Shown piece after piece: positions 18,926 through 28,510 of a DNA stretch of 64,000 nt. The notes under the pieces were generated by a model, which saw nothing but the letters and a program-made list of their open reading frames with translations, made no database searches and had not been told where the DNA came from. Positions within the stretch are counted from its first letter, which is position 1; every line of letters starts with the position of its first letter. The DNA is from Flavobacterium sp. (GTDB lineage Bacteria > Bacteroidota > Bacteroidia > Flavobacteriales > Flavobacteriaceae): the NCBI RefSeq assembly GCF_029945805.1, contig NZ_JAQSDH010000042.1:1-64000 (forward strand), given 5' to 3'. The translations under genes and the position numbers were made by a program.

Positions 18926-21373
18926 ATGATAGTATTAAAATTTGGCGGCACTTCGGTGGCCAATGCTGAAAATATTGCAAAAACAATTCAGATTGTAACG
19001 AACAAAAGTAAAGAAGATAAATTAGCGGTAGTCGTTTCTGCCTTTAGTGGCGTAACCGATTTATTAATCCTGGCCGGAAAAACAGCTTCTTCAAAAGACA
19101 AAAGCTATAAAGATATCGTAAGTCAAATCGAAAGGAAGCACAAAGACGCTATAGACGAATTAGTTCCGTTAAGCGAACAAAGCGACATCATCAACACCAT
19201 AAACCGTGAAATCAACCATCTAAAAACTTTATTGGACGGATGTTACCTTTTGGGGGAATTATCAAACAGAACGGCTGATATCGTGGCTGGTTTTGGCGAA
19301 TTGTTATCCTCACAAATCATTGCGGTGGCACTAAAACAGAAAGTAAGCAACTCAACATTCAAAGACAGTCGTGAACTAATTAAAACCAATTCTAACTTCG
19401 GAAAGGCAAGTGTAGATTTTGCTGTAACGAATAAACTAATTGCTGACTTCTTCAAATTAAATACCAATCAAGCGGTTTTATTGCCTGGATTTATCGCTTC
19501 ATCTACTGATGGAAACACCACAACGCTTGGTCGTGGCGGCTCTGATTATACTGCGGCTATTATTGCGGCAGCCGTAAAATCTACTGCTTTAGAAATCTGG
19601 ACCGATGTAAACGGAATGTTTACTGCGAATCCTAAAATTGTAAAACAAGCACAACCTATCGAAACGATTTCGTATCAGGAAGCTATGGAGTTGTCACATT
19701 TTGGTGCGAAAGTATTGTATCCGCCCACAATTCAGCCCGTTTTAAAAGATAGTATTCCGATTTATATCAAAAATACTTTCGAAGCTGATGCTTATGGAAC
19801 GTTAATTTCTAATAATCCAAACGCTTCTACTAACCCAATTAAAGGGATTTCGCATATTGACAATATTGCGTTGCTTACGCTTGAAGGCTCAGGAATGATT
19901 GGTGTTTCCGGTTCTTCCAAACGCTTATTCGAAGTACTTTCGCAGGAAAGCATTAACGTCATTTTTATAACTCAAGCCTCTTCTGAACATTCCATCTGCA
20001 TTGGTATTTTAAACGCTGATGCTGACAGAGCAAAGAGTGCAATTGACAAAACATTCGAAACCGAAATCGCTCAAAACAGAGTTGACCCGACAATTGTTGA
20101 AAAAGATTTATGCATCGTTGCCTTAGTTGGCGAAAGTATGAAAAACCATCAGGGAATAAGCGGAAAAATGTTCAGCACTTTAGGAAAGAACAACGTCAAT
20201 ATTCGTGCGATTGCTCAAGGCGCATCCGAAAGAAATATTTCGGTGGTTATCAATGAAAAAGATGTTAAGAAAGCGCTAAATACGTTGCACGAACGATTCT
20301 TTGAAGACAATACCAAACAGTTGAATTTGTTCGTAATGGGCGTTGGAAATGTGGGCGAGAAATTCATAGATCAAATTAACCAACAAAAGAAATTCCTGAA
20401 AGAAAATCTAAAAATAAACCTTCGTGTTATTGCTATGGCCAACTCAAGAACAATGGTTTTTGATGAAGAAGGAATCAACCTAAAAGATTGGAAAACGGCT
20501 CTTGCTGAAGGCGAAAAAGCAAACGTACAAAGCTTTATTAGCAAAGTAAAAGACGGCAACTTACGCAACAGTATCTTTGTTGATATTACGGCTAATTATG
20601 ACATTGCAGCAATCTATGACAAATTCTTATCTGAAAATATTGCGGTCGTTACTTGTAATAAAATTGCGTGTTCTTCTGAATATAACAACTACAAAAACCT
20701 TAAAAATCTTTCCAGAAAATACAATGCTCCTTTTTTATTCGAAACAAATGTTGGAGCTGGATTACCAATTATTGACACGCTAAAACACTTGATTGCTTCT
20801 GGGGATAAAGTGAATAAAATTCAAGCTGTATTATCAGGAAGTTTAAACTTTATTTTTAACAATTTCAGCGAGACTTACAATTTTCATGATGTGGTAAAAG
20901 AAGCAGGTGTTCAAGGATTTACAGAACCCGATCCGAAGATTGATTTAAGTGGCGTTGATGTTGCTCGTAAGATTTTAATCCTTATCCGTGAAAGCGGTTA
21001 CCAAATGGATATTGAAGAAATAGAAAACAATTGTTTCCTTCCAAAAGAATGTATGGACACAACCACTAATGAAGACTTTTTTAAATCATTAACCAAGCAC
21101 GCAGATCATTTTAATAAGCTATTGGCCGAGGCTAAATCTAAAGATAGTCGTATTAAGTTTGTAGCCAAATTTGATAATGGAAAAGCATCTGTTGGACTGC
21201 AATTCATTCCAAAAGAAAGCCCGTTTTATAACCTAGAAGGGAAAGACAATATCGTCGAATTCTATACGGATCGCTATGTTGACCAGCCTTTAATTATAAA
21301 AGGTGCCGGTGCCGGTGCTGCAGTTACTGCCTCTGGTATTTTTGCTGATGTGATTCGAATTGGAAACGTATAA
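18926..21373 (+). CDS. thrA: Bifunctional aspartokinase/homoserine dehydrogenase
   Basis: Catalyses the first and third steps from aspartate to threonine. The 815 residues are in the usual fused order. The aspartokinase domain covers 1-290 (KFGGTSVA at 4-11, GRGGSDYTA near 202). Regulatory ACT domains follow at about 310-460, one with GSGMIGVSGSS, and mediate feedback. Homoserine dehydrogenase covers about 465-815 (NAD(P) loop MGVGNVGEKF near 470; GAGLPIIDTL; KIDLSGVDVARK). The start is the ATG right after the heptad repeat. It heads thrA-thrB-DUF2237-thrC and is preceded by the Thr-rich leader peptide. Confidence 0.97.
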   Translation: MIVLKFGGTSVANAENIAKTIQIVTNKSKEDKLAVVVSAFSGVTDLLILAGKTASSKDKSYKDIVSQIERKHKDAIDELVPLSEQSDIINTINREINHLKTLLDGCYLLGELSNRTADIVAGFGELLSSQIIAVALKQKVSNSTFKDSRELIKTNSNFGKASVDFAVTNKLIADFFKLNTNQAVLLPGFIASSTDGNTTTLGRGGSDYTAAIIAAAVKSTALEIWTDVNGMFTANPKIVKQAQPIETISYQEAMELSHFGAKVLYPPTIQPVLKDSIPIYIKNTFEADAYGTLISNNPNASTNPIKGISHIDNIALLTLEGSGMIGVSGSSKRLFEVLSQESINVIFITQASSEHSICIGILNADADRAKSAIDKTFETEIAQNRVDPTIVEKDLCIVALVGESMKNHQGISGKMFSTLGKNNVNIRAIAQGASERNISVVINEKDVKKALNTLHERFFEDNTKQLNLFVMGVGNVGEKFIDQINQQKKFLKENLKINLRVIAMANSRTMVFDEEGINLKDWKTALAEGEKANVQSFISKVKDGNLRNSIFVDITANYDIAAIYDKFLSENIAVVTCNKIACSSEYNNYKNLKNLSRKYNAPFLFETNVGAGLPIIDTLKHLIASGDKVNKIQAVLSGSLNFIFNNFSETYNFHDVVKEAGVQGFTEPDPKIDLSGVDVARKILILIRESGYQMDIEEIENNCFLPKECMDTTTNEDFFKSLTKHADHFNKLLAEAKSKDSRIKFVAKFDNGKASVGLQFIPKESPFYNLEGKDNIVEFYTDRYVDQPLIIKGAGAGAAVTASGIFADVIRIGNV

Positions 21374-21421
21374 ATAGTCGACAGTCAAAAGTTGGAAAGT
21401 CAAAAGTATTTTTCAATTTTG

Positions 21422-21442
21422 GACTTTAGACTTTAGACTTTA
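21422..21442. repeat. 7-base tandem repeat before thrB
   Basis: Three exact GACTTTA units, ending 6 bases before the thrB ATG. Just upstream the 10-mer AGTCAAAAGT occurs twice (21383-21392 and 21398-21407), with a related sequence on the other strand. Confidence 0.85.
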
Positions 21443-21448
21443 AACATT

Positions 21449-22369
21449 ATGACTACAATAAAAATATTTTGCCCTGCCACGATCGCCAATCTCAATTGTG
21501 GATTTGACGTAATGGGATTGTGTCTTGAAGGCATCGGTGACGAAATGATTATTAGAAAAGTAGTCGAAAAAGGAATTAGAATTACCAAAATAATTGGTGC
21601 CGATTTACCCTTAGAAACAGAGAAAAACGTCGCGGGTGTCGCGGGATTAGCTTTATTGAATGCTACACAATCGGAATATGGTTTTGAAATCGAAATCTAC
21701 AAAAAGATAAAAGCTGGAAGCGGAATTGGAAGCAGTTCAGCCAGTGCTGCCGGGGCTGTTTTTGGGATCAACGAACTTATGGGTAGCCCATTTACCAGAA
21801 AAGAATTGGTATATTTTGCCATGAAAGGCGAAGTGGTTGCCAGCGGTAGCGAACATGCGGATAATGTTGCACCTTGTCTTCTCGGCGGATTCACTCTTGT
21901 TCGTGGTTACAATCCGTTAGATGTGATTAAGATTGAAAGTCCAAGTGAAATTTATGCTGTTGTTTTACATCCACATATTGAAGTGAAAACTGCTGATTCA
22001 CGTGCCGTATTAAAACCGGAAGTATCTCTGAAAAATGCCATCACTCAATGGGGAAATCTGGGTGGATTAATTGCTGGTTTATATACAAAAGATTATGAAT
22101 TAATTGGTCGTTCGTTGCAAGATGTTATTATTGAACCGATGCGCAAACAGTTAATCCCTTACTTTGATGAAGTGAAATACAGTGCACTGGCAAATGGTGC
22201 ATTAGGTTCGGGGATTTCTGGTGCTGGACCCTCTATATTTGCCTTGTGTAAAGGACAAACCATCGCCGAGAAAGTTGCAATCAGCATGAGTAATAGTTAC
22301 CTAGAAACTGGAATTCCTTTTGATATCCATATCTCAAAAGTAAACGATCAAGGCGTGAAAACATTATAA
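21449..22369 (+). CDS. thrB: Homoserine kinase
   Basis: A GHMP-family kinase that phosphorylates homoserine for threonine synthase. It has 306 residues. The phosphate-binding loop is AGSGIGSSSASAAGA near residues 88-102. The N-terminal CPATIANLNCGFDVMG motif and the C-terminal GAGPSIFAL motif are intact. It lies 75 bases after thrA, the gap being filled by heptad and related direct repeats, and 9 bases before the DUF2237 gene; all are in the thr operon. Confidence 0.97.
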   Translation: MTTIKIFCPATIANLNCGFDVMGLCLEGIGDEMIIRKVVEKGIRITKIIGADLPLETEKNVAGVAGLALLNATQSEYGFEIEIYKKIKAGSGIGSSSASAAGAVFGINELMGSPFTRKELVYFAMKGEVVASGSEHADNVAPCLLGGFTLVRGYNPLDVIKIESPSEIYAVVLHPHIEVKTADSRAVLKPEVSLKNAITQWGNLGGLIAGLYTKDYELIGRSLQDVIIEPMRKQLIPYFDEVKYSALANGALGSGISGAGPSIFALCKGQTIAEKVAISMSNSYLETGIPFDIHISKVNDQGVKTL

Positions 22370-22378
22370 ATAAGCAAA

Positions 22379-22870
22379 ATGAACAAATCAATTTTACTAT
22401 TTTTATTGGTCTCGTCGATGACATTGGGGCAAAATAAAGATCAGTTGAAAAATTGTTTGATTTCAAAAGAAACAAACATTTCCAAATTACAGAAAAACAA
22501 AATGAAGAAGCAGGAAAAAAATGTACTCGGAACCGATTTAGAAATGGCAAGCTTAGAACCATTAACTGGATTTTACAGAGATGGATTTTGTTCAACTGGC
22601 ACTAATGATACCGGAATTCATGTTGTTGCAGCAGTACTGACCGACGAATTTTTAAACTATTCAAAAGCAAAGGGCAATGACTTAATTACGCCCAATTTAA
22701 TGTATGGCTTTGCTGGTTTGAAATCAGGTAATGTATGGTGTTTGTGCGCTAACCGATGGAAGGAAGCTTTAAAAGCTGGCGTTGCACCACCAGTAATTTT
22801 AAGTGCAACAAATCAAAAAGCATTAGAATACCTGTCATTGGATGATCTAAAGTCACACGTTGTAAAATAA
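22379..22870 (+). CDS. DUF2237 protein inside thr operon
   Basis: A 163-residue protein whose residues 46-163 match the DUF2237 family, with NVLGTDLEMASLEPLTGFYR, a central GNDLITPNLMYGFAGLK stretch, and VWCLCANRWKEALKAGVAPP. The pattern includes conserved Cys residues (FCSTG, WCLC). Unlike usual members it has about 45 extra N-terminal residues that look like a signal peptide (MNKSILLFLLVSSMTLGQ), so this copy may be exported. A second in-frame ATG at 22502 would give the usual cytoplasmic form. The position between thrB and thrC is firm, but no role in threonine synthesis is known to me. Confidence 0.85.
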   Translation: MNKSILLFLLVSSMTLGQNKDQLKNCLISKETNISKLQKNKMKKQEKNVLGTDLEMASLEPLTGFYRDGFCSTGTNDTGIHVVAAVLTDEFLNYSKAKGNDLITPNLMYGFAGLKSGNVWCLCANRWKEALKAGVAPPVILSATNQKALEYLSLDDLKSHVVK

Positions 22871-22894
22871 TTTAATAACTACCCATTACAAATT

Positions 22895-24184
22895 ATGCAC
22901 TATTTCAGCCTAAATAATAAATCACATAAAGTTAGTTTCGAAAAAGCCGTTGTAGCTGGTTTAGCGCCAGACCGAGGTTTATATTTCCCGGAAACTATAA
23001 CACCACTACCCCATTCTTTCTTTGCAAATATTGAGAATCTCTCACAAGAGGAAATTGCTTTTGAAGCGATAAAACAATTTGTCGGCGATGAAATTCCAGA
23101 AACCGAACTCAAACGGATTATTGCCGATACTTTATGTTTTGACTTTCCTTGCGTTCCTATTGAAGACAATGTATTTTCATTGGAACTTTTTCACGGACCA
23201 ACTATGGCGTTCAAAGATGTTGGCGGTCGATTTATGTCGAGATGTTTGGCTTATTTCAATAGAGATAAAGATATAAAAAACGCGGTTCTCGTAGCTACTT
23301 CAGGCGATACTGGCGGCGCTGTTGCTAGCGGATTTTTGGGTGTAAAAGGTGTTGAAGTTATCATCTTGTATCCATCCGGAAAAGTAAGCGATATTCAGGA
23401 AAGACAGCTTACTACGTTAGGTCAAAATATAAAAGCTTTACAAGTTGATGGCGTTTTTGATGATTGTCAGGATATGGTTAAACAAGCTTTTTTAGATCAA
23501 AGTCTGAAGCACTTAAACTTGACTTCAGCAAACTCAATTAACATCGCACGTTGGTTACCACAAATGTTTTATATTTTCTTTGCGTACCAACAATTAAAAA
23601 AACACAATAAACCTATTATACTATCTTGTCCAAGTGGAAATTTTGGCAATATTTGCGCTGGAATAATGGCAAAACGATTAGGATTACCTATCGCTCACTT
23701 TGTAGCTGCAACGAATGCTAATGATACCGTTCCTAGATTTTTAGAACGAGGTAATTACGATCCAAAACCCTCAATAGCTACAATTTCAAATGCTATGGAT
23801 GTTGGAAATCCGAGTAATTTTGTACGTATTCAGGAATTATATCACAATGATTTAACTGAATTTGAAAAAGACTTCACTTCCTATTCCTTTACCGATACTG
23901 AAACTGAAATTGCGATAAAAGACATTTATAGCAGAACCAAATACATTGCCGAACCGCACGGAGCAGTTGGTTATTTAGGACTTAAAAAAGAAATGATAAA
24001 GAAACCAAACAGTATTGGTATATTTCTAGAAACAGCACATCCCATTAAATTCTTAGATACGGTTGAGCCATTATTAAATCTAAAACTGCCCATTCCGAAA
24101 CAAATTGAAAGTGTTTTAGGCAAAGAAAAAGTCAGTACAAAGATTAAAACTTATGAAGAGTTTAGAGCATTTTTGCACCGATAG
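22895..24184 (+). CDS. thrC: Threonine synthase
   Basis: A PLP-dependent enzyme converting O-phosphohomoserine to threonine, the last step of the pathway. It has 429 residues and is the E. coli-like class, with no SAM-binding extension. The PLP lysine is K107 in PTMAFKDVGGRFM. The phosphate-binding SGDTGGAVASG stretch and the SCPSGNFGN segment are intact. The N-terminal SLNN..SFEKAVVAGLAPDRGLY is typical. Last gene of the thr operon, 24 bases after the DUF2237 gene. Confidence 0.97.
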   Translation: MHYFSLNNKSHKVSFEKAVVAGLAPDRGLYFPETITPLPHSFFANIENLSQEEIAFEAIKQFVGDEIPETELKRIIADTLCFDFPCVPIEDNVFSLELFHGPTMAFKDVGGRFMSRCLAYFNRDKDIKNAVLVATSGDTGGAVASGFLGVKGVEVIILYPSGKVSDIQERQLTTLGQNIKALQVDGVFDDCQDMVKQAFLDQSLKHLNLTSANSINIARWLPQMFYIFFAYQQLKKHNKPIILSCPSGNFGNICAGIMAKRLGLPIAHFVAATNANDTVPRFLERGNYDPKPSIATISNAMDVGNPSNFVRIQELYHNDLTEFEKDFTSYSFTDTETEIAIKDIYSRTKYIAEPHGAVGYLGLKKEMIKKPNSIGIFLETAHPIKFLDTVEPLLNLKLPIPKQIESVLGKEKVSTKIKTYEEFRAFLHR

Positions 24185-24250
24185 CTAAAACTCAAAATTT
24201 ATACTTTGGCATTAAAATTGTTTAGATTTTTTTAACATTAAAAAACTACG

Positions 24251-24280
24251 TTTAAAAGCAACAGTTTTTTTCTATTTTTG
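24251..24280 (+). promoter_or_regulatory. Candidate promoter for 24302 gene
   Basis: TATTTTTG at 24273-24280 is an exact -7 match. TTTA at 24251-24254, 18 bases upstream, stands in for TTTG. Transcription would start about 15 bases before the ATG. Confidence 0.55.
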
Positions 24281-24301
24281 CTAATCTAATCTAAATAAAC
24301 C

Positions 24302-25486
24302 ATGAAAAAAATTACTTCTCTCCTTGCCCTATTCCTAATCGTTGCTTCCTGCGGGGTGAAACAAACCCGAAATTATGTGACTTCTGGCGATTACGATGCC
24401 GCAATCAACAATGCTGTTGACGGATTACGTGGTAATAAAAATTCCAAAGGAAAACAAGACTACGTTTATCTTTTGGAAGAAGCGTTCGCTAAATCTAAAG
24501 AGCGTGATTTACGCAATATCGCCACTTGGTTTAAGGATGCCAATCCCCAAAATTTAGAAAAAATTTACAACACGTATGTTCAACTCAATGCGCGTCAAGA
24601 ACAAATAAGACCTCTTTTACCATTGAAATTATTAAAAGAAGGACGTGATGCTATTTTCCCATTCGATGATTATTCAGATCAAATTGTAAGCAGCAAAAAT
24701 GCCTTGTCAAAATACTTATACGACAATTCAAAAGCCTTGTTAATTAATAAAGATAAGTTGGTTCTTCGCCGAGCTTATGATGATTTAGTTTATTTAGAGA
24801 GTTTAAATCCAGGTTTTAAAGATGTTTCCAAATTAATTGAAGAAGCTAAATTTAAAGGAACTGATTTTGTCAATGTGTTTACCAAAAACGAAACCAATAT
24901 GGTGATTCCGACACGTCTTCAAGACGACTTGTTGGATTTCAGCACTTATGGTTTAAACGATAAATGGACGGTTTATCACAGTAACCGTCAAAAAGGAATT
25001 ACCTATGATTATGGTCTTATTGTAAATTTTAGAGAAATCAATATTTCTCCAGAGCAAATTAAAGAAAAACAATTTGACAAGGAAAAATTAGTGAAAGATG
25101 GTTTAAAAAACCTTTTAGATTCTAATGGTAACGTTGTGAAAGACAGTTTGGGGAATCCCATAAAAGTGGATAATATGAAAACGATTCGCGTTAGTGTATA
25201 TGAATTTTCACAAATAAAAGCGTGTCAAGTAACAGCTAAAGTGGATTATATTAATTTTCAAACCAACCAACTTATTCAAACATTCCCTTTAGCAAGCGAA
25301 TTTGTATTCTCGAATATCTATTCAAAATACAAAGGGGATAAACGTGCAGTGGAAGAAACGTATTATGAAAACTTTAATAAAAGAGCGATTCCATTTCCGA
25401 GCAATGAACAAATGGTTTATGATACCGGTAACGACTTAAAAGCGAAGCTTAAAGACATCATCGTTAGAAATAAAATTAGAAGATAA
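24302..25486 (+). CDS. Bacteroidota lipoprotein, unknown
   Basis: A 394-residue protein with a lipoprotein signal (MKKITSLLALFLIVASC, Cys17). The N-terminal third is helical and TPR-like (YVTSGDYDAAINNAVDGLRG near residue 27). The C-terminal part is a beta-rich domain. Such proteins are common in flavobacteria but I know no function for them. It has its own promoter and ends at a strong bidirectional terminator; the next gene is convergent. Confidence 0.75.
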   Translation: MKKITSLLALFLIVASCGVKQTRNYVTSGDYDAAINNAVDGLRGNKNSKGKQDYVYLLEEAFAKSKERDLRNIATWFKDANPQNLEKIYNTYVQLNARQEQIRPLLPLKLLKEGRDAIFPFDDYSDQIVSSKNALSKYLYDNSKALLINKDKLVLRRAYDDLVYLESLNPGFKDVSKLIEEAKFKGTDFVNVFTKNETNMVIPTRLQDDLLDFSTYGLNDKWTVYHSNRQKGITYDYGLIVNFREINISPEQIKEKQFDKEKLVKDGLKNLLDSNGNVVKDSLGNPIKVDNMKTIRVSVYEFSQIKACQVTAKVDYINFQTNQLIQTFPLASEFVFSNIYSKYKGDKRAVEETYYENFNKRAIPFPSNEQMVYDTGNDLKAKLKDIIVRNKIRR

Positions 25487-25507
25487 TATTTAGATATTAG
25501 ATTTAAA
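25487..25507. repeat. Short heptad repeat
   Basis: Three degenerate 7-base units TATTTAG, ATATTAG, ATTTAAA follow directly after the stop codon of the lipoprotein gene and lead into the terminator stem. Confidence 0.55.
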
Positions 25508-25540
25508 AAGAAACCCGAATTAGTAATTCGGGTTTCTTTT
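25506..25540. terminator. Bidirectional terminator
   Basis: A 15-bp stem AAAAGAAACCCGAAT/ATTCGGGTTTCTTTT with a 5-base loop lies between convergent genes. It ends adjacent to the ytxJ stop codon (25541-25543). Confidence 0.9.
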
Positions 25541-25927
25541 TTATATAAATCGTTCTAAATCAGTTGCATTAATATTTTCATGCGAAGAATGGTAAATCGC
25601 TTTTCCATCTTTTATCACAATTAACTGTGGCGATTGATGCACTACTCCAAAACGCGAAGCAATTTCATTTGAAATGGATCTACGAGCTAATAAATCTAAA
25701 TAATACAAACTCATTTGGTCTTTAGAAATGTTATAGTTTTTTTGAAACTGATTCCACGCCATTTTGCTAATTCCGCAAGTGATGCTGTGTTTAAAAATGG
25801 CCACCGGTTTTTCAAAAGATTCTATTTTGATAGCCTCTAATTCTGCTATATCTTCTAAATAATTCCAAAATACATCAGGCATTTGTTTTGAATTCTCACC
25901 TCCGAATAATTTCTCGAAAATACTCAT
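25541..25927 (-). CDS. ytxJ: YtxJ-type monothiol bacilliredoxin
   Basis: A 128-residue thioredoxin-fold protein of the YtxJ family, thought to reduce bacillithiol-protein mixed disulfides. The single active-site Cys is C51 in HSITCGISKMAW; Cys-Gly replaces the more usual Cys-Pro. The cis-Pro segment is present as VVHQSPQLIVIKDG near residue 98, followed by YHSSHENI. It implies a bacillithiol system in this organism, whose biosynthetic genes are not in the window. It is a single-gene transcript with a candidate promoter at 25971 and a palindrome in its 5' region. Confidence 0.9.
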   Translation of the reverse strand: MSIFEKLFGGENSKQMPDVFWNYLEDIAELEAIKIESFEKPVAIFKHSITCGISKMAWNQFQKNYNISKDQMSLYYLDLLARRSISNEIASRFGVVHQSPQLIVIKDGKAIYHSSHENINATDLERFI

Positions 25928-25945
25928 AACTATCTTTTTATTAAT

Positions 25946-25964
25946 GTGAAACTCGTTGTTTCAC
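25946..25964. promoter_or_regulatory. Palindrome at ytxJ transcription start
   Basis: A perfect 7-bp inverted repeat GTGAAAC-TCGTT-GTTTCAC. It sits between the candidate -7 box and the ATG of ytxJ, covering the expected transcription start, so it could be an operator or a 5'-UTR hairpin. Confidence 0.5.
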
Positions 25965-25970
25965 TCTTTA

Positions 25971-25978
25971 CAAAGATA
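25971..25978 (-). promoter_or_regulatory. Candidate ytxJ -7 element
   Basis: The minus strand reads TATCTTTG, an exact TAnnTTTG match. No convincing TTTG is seen upstream because the terminator at 25981-26008 abuts it. Confidence 0.5.
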
Positions 25979-25980
25979 AA

Positions 25981-26008
25981 AAAACCATTCTGGTTATAGA
26001 ATGGTTTT
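25981..26008 (-). terminator. Terminator of 26032 lipoprotein gene
   Basis: An 11-bp stem AAAACCATTCT/AGAATGGTTTT. On the minus strand a T-run follows. It lies 24 bases past the stop of the upstream gene. Confidence 0.85.
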
Positions 26009-26031
26009 TTAAATATAGAATTTTAAATTAT

Positions 26032-26799
26032 TTAATCGTCTTGGTCTTCCATTTCGGTTGCGTCTTCAATATGATCATTTAATGACTGAGCCAAAGCGTT
26101 ATTACCATCAGTATCATCTGGACCAATTTCGATCACGCCATTTCCATTACCATCTAAAGCGCTACTCAAGTCAACTTGACTTAAAACTTGATTTAAATCG
26201 AAGTTAAAAACCAAATCAAAAGAACCATTGTTTACTACTAAATTTTGAGCGCTGTTATCGTAGTCAATTTCGAATTCTTGTTCAAAATCATGCCAAAAAA
26301 CAAAAGGTGTTCCGTTGATAGTTCCTCTAATTTCAACAGTTTTGTTATACATTGGAGAAGTACTAACTAAACTTTTATTGAGTTTAAATTCAACTTCTTC
26401 GTAAGTCCCGTTTGCAATAGTTACAGTTGTTATTGGAGCGCTTTGATTTAGCAAATTTAATTCCCACGGACCATTAAGCTTAACTTCATCATCGCCATTA
26501 TACATTCCGTCATGATTGTCATCGCCTTGACCATTATCATCACTTCCACTATTGTCGTTGTTGTCATCACCTTCTGATTCAGCTAATTTGAATTCAATTT
26601 CTTTAATATTGATAGTAAAACTAGTTAATACAACATCAGCATTCATAACTTGACCTGAACCACTTTTATTTGCTACATTGGTGTAAGTCGCTTTTGCTAA
26701 AATTTTCATTGTGTTTTGACTTGTGCTGCTGTCACTTGAACACGAAGTTACCGCGATGAACACTACTAGGATTCCAAATAATTTTTTTAAGTTTTTCAT
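26032..26799 (-). CDS. Acidic DUF4382-like lipoprotein
   Basis: A 255-residue lipoprotein; the start is placed at ATG 26799 because it opens the signal MKNLKKLFGILVVFIAVTSC (Cys20), while the 4-residue upstream extension adds nothing. The mature chain has a low-complexity acidic linker around residues 75-105 (GDDNNDNSGSDDNGQGDDN). A beta-rich part resembling DUF4382-type proteins (TIANGTYEEVEFKLNKSL) follows, then a second acidic tail. Asp/Asn-rich stretches suggest Ca2+ binding. Family assignment is tentative. Confidence 0.6.
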   Translation of the reverse strand: MKNLKKLFGILVVFIAVTSCSSDSSTSQNTMKILAKATYTNVANKSGSGQVMNADVVLTSFTINIKEIEFKLAESEGDDNNDNSGSDDNGQGDDNHDGMYNGDDEVKLNGPWELNLLNQSAPITTVTIANGTYEEVEFKLNKSLVSTSPMYNKTVEIRGTINGTPFVFWHDFEQEFEIDYDNSAQNLVVNNGSFDLVFNFDLNQVLSQVDLSSALDGNGNGVIEIGPDDTDGNNALAQSLNDHIEDATEMEDQDD

Positions 26800-26924
26800 A
26801 AATAATATCAATTTTATAAGTTGTAAATATAAAACAGATTCAATCTAAATTACCCTACTTTATGTAGATATTTTTTTAATACTAATTAATTCTTCTATTC
26901 TTTAAAAGCTTTATTTGTTTACTT

Positions 26925-26932
26925 TATATTTG
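26925..26932 (+). promoter_or_regulatory. Candidate sdaA -7 element
   Basis: TATATTTG matches the consensus exactly. TTTA at 26901-26904, 20 bases upstream, could be the -33 box. Transcription would start about 20 bases before the ATG. Confidence 0.5.
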
Positions 26933-26955
26933 TCCTAACTAAATCGATAAAGCAC

Positions 26956-28383
26956 ATGGAAGAATGCATCTCCGTATTTGATATGCTCAAAATTGGTGTC
27001 GGACCCTCTAGTTCTCATACACTTGGCCCTTGGCGTGCTGCTGAACGTTTTTTAGTAGAACTCGAATCAGCCAGTTTATTTGCTGATATCACACGCATTA
27101 AAGTTGATTTGTATGGTTCTCTTTCCTTAACGGGAAAAGGTCACGCTACTGATTTGGCCGTAATGCTGGGGTTAAGCGGGCAAGATCCTGAATATATTCC
27201 AGTGCAAGATATAGACGGGATTATTAAAGGTATCGAAAATAAAAACGAAATCAATTTAGGCAACAAAACTACAATTCCGTTCTACTTTTTACAGGATATT
27301 ATTTTCAATAAAAACTTTCTACCGTTTCATGCAAATGGTATCACATTTACTGCTTTTTTGAATGATGATACCCAATATACCTCTACCTTCTACTCTATTG
27401 GCGGTGGATTTGTAGTCAAAGAAGAACGGGAAAATGCGAAGAAAAAATCCAAAATAAAATGTGCTTTTCCTTTTCCAATCCAAAATGCCGAAGAACTATT
27501 ACAATATACGATTACTGAAAATAAATTGGTTTCTGAAATCGTTTATGAGAATGAAAAATCCATGCGTACGGAAGAAGAAATCAATCACGAGTTAATGCGC
27601 ATTTGGAATACGATGCTTGAATGTATGTACATTGGCTGTCATTCAGAGGGTATTTTACCTGGCGGTTTAAATGTTAGAAGACGCGCTTTCGATATGCATC
27701 AAAATCTTATAGGATTGGCCAATTACTCAAATCCGCAAGAATGGTTAGAATGCATCCGAAAAACTGAAGTCAAATTTCGGCAAATATTAAAATGGGTTTC
27801 GTGTTTTGCACTAGCTGTGAATGAAGTAAATGCCGCTTTAGGAAGAGTGGTAACGGCTCCAACTAATGGAAGCGCTGGTGTAATTCCTTCGGTTTTAATG
27901 TATTATTTAGTAATCGAAAATCACCAAGCAGGCGAAAAGGAAATCAAACAATTCCTCATGGTTGCTGGTGAAATTGGAAGTATATTTAAGAAAGGTTCCA
28001 CTATTTCTGCAGCTATGGGCGGATGTCAAGCGGAAATTGGTGTTTCTTCAGCAATGGCAGCCGCAGCATTGTGCGAATTAATGGGCGGCACTTCAGACCA
28101 AGTTTTAATGGCAGCCGAAATCGCAATGGAACATCATCTTGGAATGACTTGCGATCCAATTGGTGGTTTAGTACAAATTCCTTGTATCGAACGCAACACT
28201 ATGGGTGCAATTAAAGCAATTAATGCAGCAGAATTAGCTTTAGAAACTGATGCTAAAAATGCTAAAGTTCCCTTAGACAAAGTAATTGAAACAATGTGGA
28301 AAACGGCCAAAGACATGAACTCAAAATATAAAGAGACTTCAGAAGGCGGACTAGCAATAGCAGTAAATATGGCAGATTGTTAA
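26956..28383 (+). CDS. sdaA: L-serine ammonia-lyase (iron-sulfur)
   Basis: A [4Fe-4S] enzyme deaminating L-serine to pyruvate. It has 475 residues in the fused single-chain form. The beta-domain motif [14 protein letters not shown] is at residues 12-25. The alpha domain has [32 protein letters not shown] and [18 protein letters not shown], which carry the cluster cysteines. It has its own candidate promoter and stands apart from neighbours. No serine transporter is adjacent. Confidence 0.95.
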   Translation: MEECISVFDMLKIGVGPSSSHTLGPWRAAERFLVELESASLFADITRIKVDLYGSLSLTGKGHATDLAVMLGLSGQDPEYIPVQDIDGIIKGIENKNEINLGNKTTIPFYFLQDIIFNKNFLPFHANGITFTAFLNDDTQYTSTFYSIGGGFVVKEERENAKKKSKIKCAFPFPIQNAEELLQYTITENKLVSEIVYENEKSMRTEEEINHELMRIWNTMLECMYIGCHSEGILPGGLNVRRRAFDMHQNLIGLANYSNPQEWLECIRKTEVKFRQILKWVSCFALAVNEVNAALGRVVTAPTNGSAGVIPSVLMYYLVIENHQAGEKEIKQFLMVAGEIGSIFKKGSTISAAMGGCQAEIGVSSAMAAAALCELMGGTSDQVLMAAEIAMEHHLGMTCDPIGGLVQIPCIERNTMGAIKAINAAELALETDAKNAKVPLDKVIETMWKTAKDMNSKYKETSEGGLAIAVNMADC

Positions 28384-28510
28384 AAATTCTATAACATTTT
28401 AATTTAATTATATAAGCGTTATAGGTCATAAATATTTCACCTTTGAAGTAAAATAGGTAAAACATGACGAGTGGCTTATTACTTATTTAAATTAAACTAT
28501 ATTATTTGAT

